DNA from: Anaerohalosphaeraceae bacterium
GTDB taxonomy: Bacteria > Planctomycetota > Phycisphaerae > Sedimentisphaerales > UBA12454
Assembly: GCA_021108375.1 (NCBI GenBank)
Contig: JAIORA010000034.1
Coordinates: forward strand, 62,001 to 126,000
Direction of reading: 5' to 3'
Length of the DNA: 64,000 bases
The notes beneath the pieces were generated by a model. It was given only the letters and a program-made list of their open reading frames with translations, was not told where the DNA came from and did not search any database. Positions 33,188 to 42,497 of this stretch are shown here, in pieces (the stretch's first letter is position 1; each line of letters opens with the position of its first letter). The position numbers were made by a program, and so were the translations under genes.

Positions 33188-35416
33188 TTATTTTGGCAGG
33201 TTTTGTTTAGACTTCTTATATTTAAGAAATTCAATGTGTTGCTGCAGTTTTGCTGTTACTGCTGTCTTGTTATGGTATCGTGCCAATTTTATCTGTTCTT
33301 TCAGGATTTTTATAGCCTCATCATATTTGCCCTGAAATTCAAGGGCTTTTATCAAATTTTGGAGATGCGAAGGGTTCGTTGGTTCCAGCTTCAGGGCTTT
33401 AGCAAAAGCTTTTGAAGCTGAGTTTAAATCGCCCATAGATGCGTGCGCGTCACCAAGTCGGCTGTAAAGAATTGCCGAGTCTGGTTGCTCCGAAATTTCG
33501 ATATTAAATTGTTTTATTGCGGCTTTGAATGATTTTGCTGCTTTGTCTCTTTGGCTGGTTCTTTGATAAAGAGTTCCCAGATTTAAATATATTGTTCCAA
33601 TCACATTTTGGCAGCCCTTAGTATTTTTATGGTAATCAATGGCCGTTTTGAACGCTTTGATAGCGGCGGTTAAATTGTTTTGTGAAATCTGCAACATAGC
33701 AATTTCATTGTATGCTTTAATGGTCATAGATGGATTCAACTGTGCTGCCAAAGTAAATTTTTCAATACTTTTTTCAATTTCGTTCTCTTTACGAAAATCT
33801 TTAGCCTGAGTCAAATACTTTCTCGCTAATAACTCCTTTGAACTTTGACGTACTACCGGTGCAAGCAGGTTTTCTACCGGAGCATAATTATCTGTAAGTA
33901 TTATATTGTTGGATTTCTGGGATAGATATTCAAAATCTTTTTCGTTGAAATATCGCAACTTTAGATTGGTTCCATAGTTGTTAAGTATTTCTTTTGGGTT
34001 CATATCCCTCTTAGATGCGATAATTACATAAGTATCACGTAGTCCCGGCAGGCTTATTCGGTTAGTAACTACATAGACGTTCGGGAATGTTTGTTTGATG
34101 GTTCCAACCAAGGCTCCGAGAAATCGGGCATTGTTATATGTGTCGATCATGTTGATGATGTAAACGCCGTCATCCTTTATTAGCTGTATCATCTTTTCAT
34201 TGAATTCCCGTGTTACAAGCTGGAAAGGTACGGAGTAATCGTTTATTGCATCTTCGTACACAAAATCATAAAGAGGAGCATTCAGGCCTGCATTCTTTTT
34301 TCTCAACAATTCATCTACAAAATTGCGAGCGTCCATTGAATATGTGTTTATGGTTGTATTTTTTGAAAGTCCGAATGCTTCGGTTGCGGCTTTCGTTACG
34401 CCTGGATCTATTTCTACAACATCGATTTGGCTGCCTGGCCAGTTTTTTTCCAGATATTGCGGGAACGCATACCCGCCGCCACCTATAATCATAGTGTTAA
34501 GTTTTTTTTCGCTATTACTTAGTCCATGTGTAATGCCTGCGAATATTTTGCTGTAAAAGTATTGCAGGTTATCGACATCGCCCATTATAATTTCGCTGTG
34601 CCTCAATTTGTCCTGAATAAATTCTCTATGGTCCGGCTCTTTAGACAATTGTCGAACAGCCACATGGCAGTAGGGTGTGTCGTCTTCATAGAGCACATTC
34701 GGGTCTTCCTTTACTCTTAACCCAAGCGACAAGCCTGCTTCTTTGGCCCAGGTTGCCGACGATGTCCCCGTTAACAGGGCGCAGACAAATACTATTGCCC
34801 AGAGGTACCCCGGCCAAAGACGCACCCAGTAAAGAATTCCCATCACGAGCAACATTGTCGCGACGCTCCAGATAATGGCCGTTGTCCCGATAGTTGGTAT
34901 GAGATAAAAACCTGCCAGAAAAGTGCCGAAAATACTTCCCGCAGCGCCCCATGCATAAATATCTCCTATCGTCCTTCCTGTCGAAAGGCCTTTATCGAGT
35001 GCCATTTTGGCCACAACCGGACTTATTGTTCCCAGAAGTACCGCAGGCCCAAAGAATACGAGCGATACGTGGCTGAACACTCTTACCGGCCAACTAAGCT
35101 TCCATAGCCATATCCATTCGCCAACCAGGTTGTTGAGAATGACAACCGCTACGCAGGCAACTGATGAAAGTACGAAAATTGTGGCGAGCGTTTTTCTTGC
35201 CTGAAACTTGTCCGCGATTCGTCCACCTGCATAATTGCCGATAGTTATGCCAGCCAATACAACACCAATAACAGCCGTCCAGGTGTAAAGTGATGAGCCG
35301 AGATGCCTTGCTATGAGCCTGCTGGCGACAAGCTCGATAATCATAATGCAAGCGCTGGAGAGGAAAACAGTGGCGCTGGGGATTAAAATAGACAGAAAAC
35401 CTTTGGATTTGCTCAT
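33188..35416 (-). CDS. Membrane spermidine-synthase-like protein with C-terminal TPRs
   Basis: This 742-residue three-part protein begins after AAGGGAA. Residues 1 to about 215 hold six or seven membrane helices of the MFS-like type that precede many bacterial spermidine-synthase homologues (IELVASRLIARHLG, GNYAGGRIADKF). Residues about 230-535 form a Rossmann methyltransferase-type fold like polyamine synthases, with MIIGGGGYAFPQYLE, VVEIDPGVTKAA and YDFVYEDAINDYSVP; the usual YHE and catalytic DxxDP motifs look altered (YEDAIND). Residues about 540-730 are four or five TPR repeats. Aminopropyl transfer is uncertain. Such fused proteins are common in planctomycetes and unassigned. Confidence 0.75.
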   Translation of the reverse strand: MSKSKGFLSILIPSATVFLSSACIMIIELVASRLIARHLGSSLYTWTAVIGVVLAGITIGNYAGGRIADKFQARKTLATIFVLSSVACVAVVILNNLVGEWIWLWKLSWPVRVFSHVSLVFFGPAVLLGTISPVVAKMALDKGLSTGRTIGDIYAWGAAGSIFGTFLAGFYLIPTIGTTAIIWSVATMLLVMGILYWVRLWPGYLWAIVFVCALLTGTSSATWAKEAGLSLGLRVKEDPNVLYEDDTPYCHVAVRQLSKEPDHREFIQDKLRHSEIIMGDVDNLQYFYSKIFAGITHGLSNSEKKLNTMIIGGGGYAFPQYLEKNWPGSQIDVVEIDPGVTKAATEAFGLSKNTTINTYSMDARNFVDELLRKKNAGLNAPLYDFVYEDAINDYSVPFQLVTREFNEKMIQLIKDDGVYIINMIDTYNNARFLGALVGTIKQTFPNVYVVTNRISLPGLRDTYVIIASKRDMNPKEILNNYGTNLKLRYFNEKDFEYLSQKSNNIILTDNYAPVENLLAPVVRQSSKELLARKYLTQAKDFRKENEIEKSIEKFTLAAQLNPSMTIKAYNEIAMLQISQNNLTAAIKAFKTAIDYHKNTKGCQNVIGTIYLNLGTLYQRTSQRDKAAKSFKAAIKQFNIEISEQPDSAILYSRLGDAHASMGDLNSASKAFAKALKLEPTNPSHLQNLIKALEFQGKYDEAIKILKEQIKLARYHNKTAVTAKLQQHIEFLKYKKSKQNLPK

Positions 35417-35488
35417 AACTTGATTCCCTTAATAGTGAATTTTAGCTTAGGCAGTGTAGCAGAGATTTGATTTTACAGCAAGATTAAA

Positions 35489-35962
35489 TCAATAGTCGAA
35501 ATAGGCTATTCCGTCAGAATCTGTGCTCGGATAGTTCAATTTGATTTTTTTGATAGCTGGTTGGTATATCCAGCCGTATTGAGTCGTATCGGCTGGCACT
35601 TCCGGGAAACTATCCGAATTAGCCAGGACTTTCATTACAGTGATATTGTTCAGTGGGTTTTCAGGCACAGCAGATAATCGCTGTTCAAGTTCTGTCATTT
35701 GTCTTTCAAATGCCATATAACTGGGAGTACTGGAGGTATTATCATTTATATATCCCGGGGGGATGCCGTCGTGGTCGTTGGCGTAGAGTTCTATCGCGTT
35801 TCGCAAAATCCGTAGATTGTCCTTGGCGGCGGCCTCCTTGGCTTTTTGGGTGCTGTCCTGAAGTGTTGGCAGTACAACCGCAGCCAATATCCCCAGAATC
35901 GTGACCACTATCAAAAGCTCAACAAACGTAAAGGCCTTATCGTGTTTATATGTCCTTTTCAT
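35489..35962 (-). CDS. Type II secretion/type IV pseudopilin (GspG-like)
   Basis: This is a 157-residue protein if the ATG at 35962 is used; a TTG further upstream would add nine residues and neither has a clear ribosome site. Residues about 9-32 are a classical prepilin signal, KAFTFVELLIVVTILGILAA, with Glu at +5. AVVLPTLQDSTQKAKEAAAKDNLRILRNAIELYANDHDG follows in the manner of GspG-like major pseudopilins, ending in a small globular domain. The gene lies alone, divergent from nothing obvious, 73 bp upstream of the spermidine-synthase-like gene in the same direction. It could serve a secretion or surface-fibre system encoded elsewhere. Confidence 0.85.
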   Translation of the reverse strand: MKRTYKHDKAFTFVELLIVVTILGILAAVVLPTLQDSTQKAKEAAAKDNLRILRNAIELYANDHDGIPPGYINDNTSSTPSYMAFERQMTELEQRLSAVPENPLNNITVMKVLANSDSFPEVPADTTQYGWIYQPAIKKIKLNYPSTDSDGIAYFDY

Positions 35963-35989
35963 ATTAGTTATATCGGCTTGATATAGCAC

Positions 35990-36197
35990 AGGGCTTAAAA
36001 TAATTTAGTATTAGCCACGAAGGCACAAAAATTTTTAGACACAGATTTCATAGATTACACTGATTGAAAGAAAGTAAAAAGATAAAAAATGGATACCCGC
36101 TTTCGCGGATATGACAAGAGGGAGATTGCTGCGGCCTTAAAAGGCCTCGCAATGACAGCAACCCCGGCAAACAAGTTGCTGGGGCTAAATGGCGACT
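35990..36197. repeat. Intergenic repeats (three families)
   Basis: A cacagatttcatagattacactgatt unit (36034-36066) comes first, then a ggatacccgctttcgcggatatgac hairpin unit (about 36088-36114), then a ttgctgcgg...cctcgcaatgaca unit (about 36126-36156). No gene was seen. Confidence 0.7.
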
Positions 36198-37760
36198 TTA
36201 GCAGCTATCTTTGAGGAGTTTGTACTCTACGCTGTCCACCAATGCCAGCCAACTGGCATCTATTATGTTCTCCGATACGCCAACCGTGCCCCAAATGTCG
36301 TCAGAGTCGCGAGTTTCAATCACAACCCTTGTTATAGCAGCTGTGCCGGCGGCAGGGTTGATTATTCGGACCTTATAGTCAACTAAGTGCATCTGGCCCA
36401 TAGCAGGGTAGAACCGCTCCAGAGATTTTTTGAGAGCACTGTAAAGGGCATCGACTGGGCCATCGCCCTCGCTGACAACGTGCTCGGTTGTACCGCCAAC
36501 CTTCAATTTGACGCTGGCTTCGCTGACCATCCGGCCGGAAGTGTTCTTTTCGATGGTAACGTGGTACTTCTCAAGCTCGAAAAATGGCTTGTATTTGCCC
36601 ATAACCTTTTTGACCAGCAGTTCAAAACTCGCTTCGGCGGACTCAAATTGATAGCCCTGATTTTCGAGGTTCTGTACCTGGCTGAGAATCTTTTTGGCTA
36701 ACTCTTTATCCTGAGCGATGTTTGCTTTTTCAAGTTTCGCCAGCACATTCGCTTTGCCGGAAAGCTCTGATATTAGAAAGCGTCGTTCGTTGCCGACCAT
36801 TTCCGGGTCGATGTGTTCATAGGTTTTTTTGTTCTTTCTGAGCGCATCGACGTGCAGGCCCGCTTTGTGAGCGAAGGCACTTTCGCCGACATAGGGCATA
36901 TTCGTTGGAGGTGTCAGGTTTGCTATCTCCCAGACAAATCGCGATGCCTCGGTGAGCATTTGGATTTTATCTTTGCTGATGACCTCAAAGCCCATTTTGA
37001 ACGCCAGATTTGGTATGATTGTGCATAGATTGGCGTTGCCAGTCCTTTCGCCGAGGCCGTTGATCGTGCCCTGAACGTGCCTTGCACCTGCTTCTACGGC
37101 GGCAAGGGAGCTTGCTACGGCGCAGTCGCTGTCGTTATGGCAATGAATGCCGACTATAACCGAGCCGAATTTTTCGACGACTGCTTTTGTGATTTTGTAA
37201 ACTTCGCTCGGCAGTATCCCGCCATTAGTCTCGCATAAAGCCAGGGTGTCCGCACCGGCATCGACGGCAGAAGCCAAAACCTGCATAGCGTATTCGGCGT
37301 TTTTCTTATAGCCATCGTAGAAATGCTCGGCATCGAATATGACTTCCGAACCTTTGGCCTTCATATACTCGACCGATTCGGCACAAATTTTGACGTTTTC
37401 GTCAAGGCTGCACCGCAAGACCTCGGTTACGTGCAAATCCCAGCACTTGCCGACCAATGTTGCCACCGGCGTTTCGCATTTTAGAATCGCATTCAGTGAA
37501 GCGTCCGTTTCGACAGTTGCATCAGCTCGGCGGGTATTGCCAAAGCCTGCGATTTTAGAGTTTTTCAGGCCTAACTTGGCGGCCTCGATGAAAAACTGCA
37601 TCTCCTTGGGATTGCTCGAGGCGTAGCCACCCTCGATGTAGTCAACGCCAAGTGAGTCTAACTTTTTTGCTATCAAGAGTTTATCTTCGAGTGAAAAGCT
37701 CACACCCTCGGCCTGCATCCCGTCCCGCAGGGTAGTATCGTATATTCTGATTTTTTCCAT
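36198..37760 (-). CDS. cimA: (R)-citramalate synthase / isopropylmalate synthase family
   Basis: This protein is about 520 residues, the length typical of CimA. The ATG at 37760 is 6 nt after GAGTGAGT; a GTG four codons upstream is possible. The N-terminal HMGL-like barrel starts RIYDTTLRDGMQAEG and has SLGVDYIEGGYASSNPKE, HCHNDSDCAVA, VQGTINGLGERTGNANL and FAHKAGLHVDAL. The C-terminal third is the LeuA-type regulatory domain (from about 400). CimA condenses pyruvate and acetyl-CoA, opening the threonine-independent route to isoleucine; leucine synthesis enzymes share the fold. The GYASSNPKE stretch and Asn-poor start favour CimA over LeuA. No other branched-chain gene is adjacent. Confidence 0.85.
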   Translation of the reverse strand: MEKIRIYDTTLRDGMQAEGVSFSLEDKLLIAKKLDSLGVDYIEGGYASSNPKEMQFFIEAAKLGLKNSKIAGFGNTRRADATVETDASLNAILKCETPVATLVGKCWDLHVTEVLRCSLDENVKICAESVEYMKAKGSEVIFDAEHFYDGYKKNAEYAMQVLASAVDAGADTLALCETNGGILPSEVYKITKAVVEKFGSVIVGIHCHNDSDCAVASSLAAVEAGARHVQGTINGLGERTGNANLCTIIPNLAFKMGFEVISKDKIQMLTEASRFVWEIANLTPPTNMPYVGESAFAHKAGLHVDALRKNKKTYEHIDPEMVGNERRFLISELSGKANVLAKLEKANIAQDKELAKKILSQVQNLENQGYQFESAEASFELLVKKVMGKYKPFFELEKYHVTIEKNTSGRMVSEASVKLKVGGTTEHVVSEGDGPVDALYSALKKSLERFYPAMGQMHLVDYKVRIINPAAGTAAITRVVIETRDSDDIWGTVGVSENIIDASWLALVDSVEYKLLKDSC

Positions 37761-38428
37761 TTTTTTACTCACTCAAATAAAAAATAAAAGTAAAAAACGA
37801 TTCTATTTAAGCGGTGGGCAAAAGTAAAGCCAAAAAGGGTTTATAGCAATTATTAAAGCTACCCTTGATTTTTAGATTATCCGGCCGCTCCCGCGGCTCG
37901 GCTTCTAAGCGGTGGGAAAGATGCAAACCATCAGAACAGAAACCGTCGGGCAGGCCCGACGGCTAAACGGTAATATGTAAGGCATAAACCATTTGTAAGC
38001 ACGAACCCCCGAATGGTGATTCGGGGGCTAAACGGGGGTGGGGAAATAAATCCTAAATTCTAATATCTAAATCCTAAACAATATCAAATAACCAAAAAGT
38101 AAAATTCAAAACAAAATCAACCCCACATTTACAAATGTGGGGCCAACTTAGATTTCTCCACGTTGGTCGAAATGACAAAGTCGGTGAGAGCGGAATAGGA
38201 AATATGCAGATACCCCTGGGACAAGACCCAGGGGCTAATGGCGGTGCGGGCGGGTTATTAAAATTCGCGAGCACAAACCCCGGCAAAGAGTAGTTTTGAG
38301 ACACGAATAAACACATTATTTAAACACTGATTACGCGGATTACACAGATTTTAAAAAAAGTAAAAAGATAAAAGTAAACTGCAACCCCACATTTGTAAAT
38401 GCGGGGCTAAATGAAAAATTAAACTGCT
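37761..38428. repeat. Repeat-filled intergenic region
   Basis: No gene was found in this stretch of about 670 bp. It contains a gcaattattaaagctaccct unit (37843-37864) like the end of the element at 47153-47313. It also holds several hairpin units of the form cccgacgg/ccgtcggg and cccccgaat/attcggggg followed by ctaaacgg, a fragment of the gtcatttcgacc family, a cccctgggacaagacccagggg hairpin near 38212, a cactgatta...cacagatt unit (38322-38350) and ccccacatttgtaaatgcgggg (38383-38404). Short open frames here repeat elsewhere and are not genes. Confidence 0.75.
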
Positions 38429-39346
38429 CTAAACCAGCAACTCAAGCGTTTTTTGCAGTATGTCCTCCGGGTTGTCGTCCTGGGCAATGTCTATCCATTC
38501 AACGCTACGAAAAGTCTTAAACCATGTTCGCTGTGATTTTGCCATTTTGCGGGTGTTAATTTTTATCTTTTCGAGCGCAGTATCCAAATCGCAATTGCCC
38601 TGCAGGTGGTCGATAATTTCAGCGTAGCCAATCGCGCAGGCGGCCTGCCTGCTCAGCGGTTTTTCCTCGGCCAAAAGTGATTTGACCTCCTCAACGAGAC
38701 CATCTTCCATCATTCGTTTAACACGGGCGTTAATCCGCTGGCTTTGAAGTTTTTTTTCTCTTCGCAGGCCGATAATTTTCCAATCGTCAAGCGGTTTTTC
38801 GGCCTCGAACTGCTGCTGGAAACTTGATATTGGTTTTCCGGTCAGCTCGAAAACTTCCATCGCGCGTACGATTCTTTTTTCGTCGTTTTGGTGTATTCGC
38901 TCGGCTGCGACGGGGTCTATGACGGTGAGCTTTTTATGCAATTCGGGCAACCCTTTTGACGCGATATCTTCTCGCAGTTTTTGCCTTACTTTTTCGTCAG
39001 TTCCAGGCCCATCGAAAAGGCCGAAGAGCAGGGCCTTGATATACATTGCTGTTCCGCCTGAAGCGATGATGGGTTTGCCACTGGCAGAAATTTGTTTGGC
39101 GGACGAGGCGGTCAGCTCAAGAAATTTGTCAACGCTGAACGATTCGCTCGGCTCGACGATGTCTATGAGGTGATAGTTCACTATTTTTTGCGACTGGCTT
39201 GTCGGCTTTGCGGTCCCGATATTCATTCTGCGATAGACCTTCATCGAGTCGATGCTTATGATGTCGGTATCGAGTTTTTGTGCCAGGTCGAATGCCAGTT
39301 TTGCTTTGCCGCTGGCTGTAACGCCCAGTATCAGTATTTTATCCAT
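38429..39346 (-). CDS. miaA: tRNA dimethylallyltransferase
   Basis: This 305-residue protein is of normal MiaA length. The P-loop is at 8-16 (GVTASGKAK, with Ala-Lys where GKT or GKS is common). DIISIDSMKVYRRMNIGTAKP covers substrate and magnesium contacts, and YHLIDIVEP and GGTAMYIKALLFG follow. The tail has RQAACAIGYAEIIDHLQG and TRKMAKSQRTWFK. MiaA adds a dimethylallyl group to A37 of tRNAs reading UNN codons. The isoprenoid genes (a prenyl synthase and dxs) lie just beyond on the other strand and supply the donor pathway. The unusual AK after the P-loop Gly merits checking but the rest is canonical. Confidence 0.93.
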   Translation of the reverse strand: MDKILILGVTASGKAKLAFDLAQKLDTDIISIDSMKVYRRMNIGTAKPTSQSQKIVNYHLIDIVEPSESFSVDKFLELTASSAKQISASGKPIIASGGTAMYIKALLFGLFDGPGTDEKVRQKLREDIASKGLPELHKKLTVIDPVAAERIHQNDEKRIVRAMEVFELTGKPISSFQQQFEAEKPLDDWKIIGLRREKKLQSQRINARVKRMMEDGLVEEVKSLLAEEKPLSRQAACAIGYAEIIDHLQGNCDLDTALEKIKINTRKMAKSQRTWFKTFRSVEWIDIAQDDNPEDILQKTLELLV

Positions 39347-39444
39347 ATCCAGAGCCTGTCTCCGACTTGTGATTTTATCTGTATAACTTTATAAAAATAT
39401 GTATAATAACATATTTGTATTAACATTGCCATATTGAGGGAATT

Positions 39445-40347
39445 ATGACTGTTGAATCGGGGAAAATTGATGTCAAGGCTGTTTTGGTGGATAGGGCCGA
39501 GCGGATAGATGCTGTTTTGGCTGATATTCTCGCCAGCGGTGCGCCGATACCGAAGAGCCTTGCCGAGGCAATAAGCTACACTCTGATTGCTCCGGGCAAG
39601 CGGATTCGCCCGGCGGTAACGCTTTGCGTTTGTCAAATGCTTAGCGGCGAAATTTGCGCTGACGCTGAGACGGCTGCGGCTGCTATCGAGATGGTTCATA
39701 CCTATTCGCTGATTCACGATGATTTGCCCGCGATGGACGATGACGATTTTCGCAGGGGCAGGGCCAGTTGTCATAAGGCCTTCGATGAAGCGACCGCGAT
39801 ACTTGCCGGCGATTCACTTTTGACACTTGCTTTTGAAATTATGGCTGAGCGAATCAGCTTGCCGGGCAAAGCTGTTGAGCTTATAAAAATTCTTGCCGCG
39901 GCGGCAGGGCCGAGCGGTATGATTGCCGGGCAGGTCGCTGACATTGAGGCCGAGAAGAGCCGGGGCAATGAAGATGCGTTGAAATATATTCATATAAATA
40001 AAACCGCGCGGATGTTCCAGGCGGCGACGCTTTGCGGAGCGGTCGCGGCGGGAGCGAGTGAGGGCGATAAAAAACTGCTCGCGGATTTTGGCCTTAACCT
40101 CGGTTTGTGTTTTCAGATTGCTGACGATATTCTTGATGTTTCGGCTTCTACTGCCGAGCTTGGTAAAACAGCAGGCAAAGATGCTGCTGCCGGCAAGCTG
40201 ACGTATCCATCGCTGTTTGGGCTGGCTGAGTCGAAAAAAATTGCGGCTGGTATTGCTGAAAAAGCGATGGCGGTCATTGAGCCTTTCGGCGAGAAAGCCA
40301 ACGTTTTAATCGCGCTTACAGAAAATTTGATTAACAGAACAAGGTGA
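39445..40347 (+). CDS. ispA: Polyprenyl synthetase (farnesyl/geranylgeranyl diphosphate synthase)
   Basis: This 300-residue prenyltransferase starts at ATG after TTGAGGGAATT. The first Asp-rich motif DDLPAMDDDD is at 92-101, with FRRGRASCHKAF after it, and the second, QIADDILDV, near 225. The GKRIRP motif at 51-56 binds isopentenyl diphosphate. The four-residue spacing in the first motif and the His-Tyr residues before it (MVHTYSLIHDD) match bacterial type farnesyl diphosphate synthases (IspA), although a C20 product is possible. It is followed by dxs and nadK in the same direction, an arrangement common for isoprenoid supply. Repeats between 40348 and 40600 separate it from dxs. Confidence 0.9.
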   Translation: MTVESGKIDVKAVLVDRAERIDAVLADILASGAPIPKSLAEAISYTLIAPGKRIRPAVTLCVCQMLSGEICADAETAAAAIEMVHTYSLIHDDLPAMDDDDFRRGRASCHKAFDEATAILAGDSLLTLAFEIMAERISLPGKAVELIKILAAAAGPSGMIAGQVADIEAEKSRGNEDALKYIHINKTARMFQAATLCGAVAAGASEGDKKLLADFGLNLGLCFQIADDILDVSASTAELGKTAGKDAAAGKLTYPSLFGLAESKKIAAGIAEKAMAVIEPFGEKANVLIALTENLINRTR

Positions 40348-40600
40348 ATTTCACCACGAATTATTAAACACTGATTACGCAGATTACACAGAGGAAAAAA
40401 CAAAATACAGAAAAATGGATTCCCGCTTTCGCGGGAATGACAAGGTCGGTAGAAAAATATAAACCATTCGTGAAAAGAACCTGCTGTCAGGACAGCAGGC
40501 TAAACGGCGATGTGGGCGGGTTAAACAATATGTGAGCACGAATCCCGATGAATCGGGACTAAATGGCGATGTGGATGGTTAGGAAAATAAAGACAGAAAA
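40348..40600. repeat. Intergenic repeats between ispA and dxs
   Basis: The region contains a cactgattacgcagattacacaga unit (40362-40394) and gattcccgctttcgcgggaatgac (about 40419-40442). It also holds hairpin units around cctgctgtcaggacagcagg (40480-40499) and cccgatgaatcggga, each followed by ctaaacggcgatgtg or ctaaatggcgatgtg. Confidence 0.75.
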
Positions 40601-42481
40601 ATGGAATACGAATTACTAAACAGTATAGATTCTCCACAGGATTTGAAAAAGCTGCCGATTGAAAAACTTTCTCAGCTTGCAGACGAGTTACGCGATTTTA
40701 TGACGCAGTCCATCAGCCAGACTGGCGGACATTTAGCGAGCAATCTCGGCATTATAGAATTGACCATCGCGATGCACTACGTGTTCGATTTTAAAGCCGA
40801 TAAGCTGCTTTGGGATGTCGGGCATCAGTGTTATGCGCATAAGATACTGACGGGCAGGCGGGAAATGTTTTCCAAACTGCGGCAAAAGGACGGCCTTAGC
40901 GGTTTTCCGCTACCGGCAGAGAGCGAATACGACCAGTTTTCAGTCGGCCACGCAGGCACGGCAATACCGACTGCGCTGGGACTTGCGACGGCTTGTCAGA
41001 GTTTGGGGACAGATGAAAAAATCGTTTCGCTCGTGGGCGATGCCAGCATAGTAAACGGAGTCAGCTTTGAGGCACTGAATAACCTTGGCCTTTTGAAAAG
41101 GCAGATGCTTATCGTACTCAACGACAACTCAATGGCTATTGATGTTACTAAGGGAGCGGTGGCGGAGTTTCTATCGAAGGTAAGGCTTTCGCATACTTAT
41201 GAAGATATGCGGAAAACTACCAGCAGAATTCTTGAGCATTTGCCGGTCGTGGGCAAAAAGGTAGAGAACGCTCTGGAAAATATCAAGAAGACTTTTCGTA
41301 TGGCGATTACTCGCAGCCGGCTCTTCGAGAGTCTTAACATTCCGTATTTCGGCCCGGTGGATGGACACGATATCGCATCACTGGTGCAGTTGTTTGAGGC
41401 ACTGGCCAATCTCGATACGCCTGCCATTCTTCACGTTTATACCAAAAAAGGCAAAGGGTTTACCCCTGCCGATGATGACCCGACAAGATTTCATTCGACG
41501 GGTCCGTTTGAAATTAACGGCCAGAAAAAAACAAGCAGCGCCAAAAAAACATTTACCGATGCGTTCGGCGATTGTATTGCGGCGATTGGAGAAAAAGATG
41601 AGCGTGTAACGACTATCACCGCAGCTATGTCGGACGGATGCGGCTTAGTGAAATTCCGCGAAAAATTCCCGGACAGATATTACGATATCGGAATTGCGGA
41701 ATCGATTGCTGTTGATATTGCTGCCGGCCAGGCAAAGCTCGGACTAAAACCGGTGGTGTGCATATATTCAACTTTTTTGCAGAGAGGTTATGACCAGATT
41801 TTTCAGGAGGTATCGCTTCAGAATTTGCCGGTAATTTTCTGCATCGACAGGGCAGGTCTTGTCGGCTCGGACGGGCCGACTCATCACGGGCTGATGGATA
41901 TTGGTTTTATGAGGATGATGCCCAATATGGTTCTGATTGCTCCAGCCAACGAGAAGGAGCTAATATCAGCGATGGAATTCGCTGTTAGTTCAAACAGCCC
42001 GGTAGCGATTCGATATCCAAAAGATTTTGTCAGCGATGGCGAATATGACCTGCCGCAATTTGCAGAACCTTTCGCAAAGGGCAGGAGCGTTACCCTGAAA
42101 AACGGCAGCGGAAATATCGCTATCGTCGCCTACGGCAGTATGGTGATAGAGGCTTTAAAGGCTGCTGAAATTTTGGAGTCCGATAATATCGACGTTTCTG
42201 TGATAAATGCGAGGTTTGCCAAGCCAATCGACGAAAAAATTATTTCTCTGATTGCCTCAGGAAGTAGTATAATAACCGTTGAGGACCACGGCAAAAGTGC
42301 CGGCTTCGGCTCTGCGGTGTTTGAAGCTGCTGCCTCTGCCGGGTGCGATTGTGCGAAATTGATTACGCTCGGTATAGGCGATGAATTTATAGAGGCCGAC
42401 AGTCGCTCAGGACAGATGGAGCGGGTTGGCATAAGTGCTGAGAAAATAGCGGCGGCGGTCAGGGAAAAATATCAGGATTAG
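40601..42481 (+). CDS. dxs: 1-deoxy-D-xylulose-5-phosphate synthase
   Basis: This 626-residue protein is of standard DXS length. The thiamine diphosphate region includes GHLASNLGIIELTIAMHY, LLWDVGHQCYAHKILTGR and VSLVGDASIVNGVSFEALNN, with the GDAS...NN magnesium/ThDP motif and VLNDNSMAID. The middle has FGPVDGHDI. The C-terminal transketolase half has ERVTTITAAMSDG, YYDIGIAESIAVDIAAG and FCIDRAGLVGSDGPTHHG. The enzyme makes DXP from pyruvate and glyceraldehyde 3-phosphate, the entry to the MEP isoprenoid pathway and a precursor of thiamine and pyridoxal phosphate. No strong ribosome site is visible upstream (only a purine-rich stretch), and the start is the first good ATG. Confidence 0.95.
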   Translation: MEYELLNSIDSPQDLKKLPIEKLSQLADELRDFMTQSISQTGGHLASNLGIIELTIAMHYVFDFKADKLLWDVGHQCYAHKILTGRREMFSKLRQKDGLSGFPLPAESEYDQFSVGHAGTAIPTALGLATACQSLGTDEKIVSLVGDASIVNGVSFEALNNLGLLKRQMLIVLNDNSMAIDVTKGAVAEFLSKVRLSHTYEDMRKTTSRILEHLPVVGKKVENALENIKKTFRMAITRSRLFESLNIPYFGPVDGHDIASLVQLFEALANLDTPAILHVYTKKGKGFTPADDDPTRFHSTGPFEINGQKKTSSAKKTFTDAFGDCIAAIGEKDERVTTITAAMSDGCGLVKFREKFPDRYYDIGIAESIAVDIAAGQAKLGLKPVVCIYSTFLQRGYDQIFQEVSLQNLPVIFCIDRAGLVGSDGPTHHGLMDIGFMRMMPNMVLIAPANEKELISAMEFAVSSNSPVAIRYPKDFVSDGEYDLPQFAEPFAKGRSVTLKNGSGNIAIVAYGSMVIEALKAAEILESDNIDVSVINARFAKPIDEKIISLIASGSSIITVEDHGKSAGFGSAVFEAAASAGCDCAKLITLGIGDEFIEADSRSGQMERVGISAEKIAAAVREKYQD

Positions 42482-42497
42482 AACGAGGTTTTGGATT

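Noticed and set aside
38074-38316. Short open frames such as the one ending in GFVLANFNNPPAP
   Set aside because: The same wording appears in another spacer (near 63400). These are translations of dispersed repeats, not genes.
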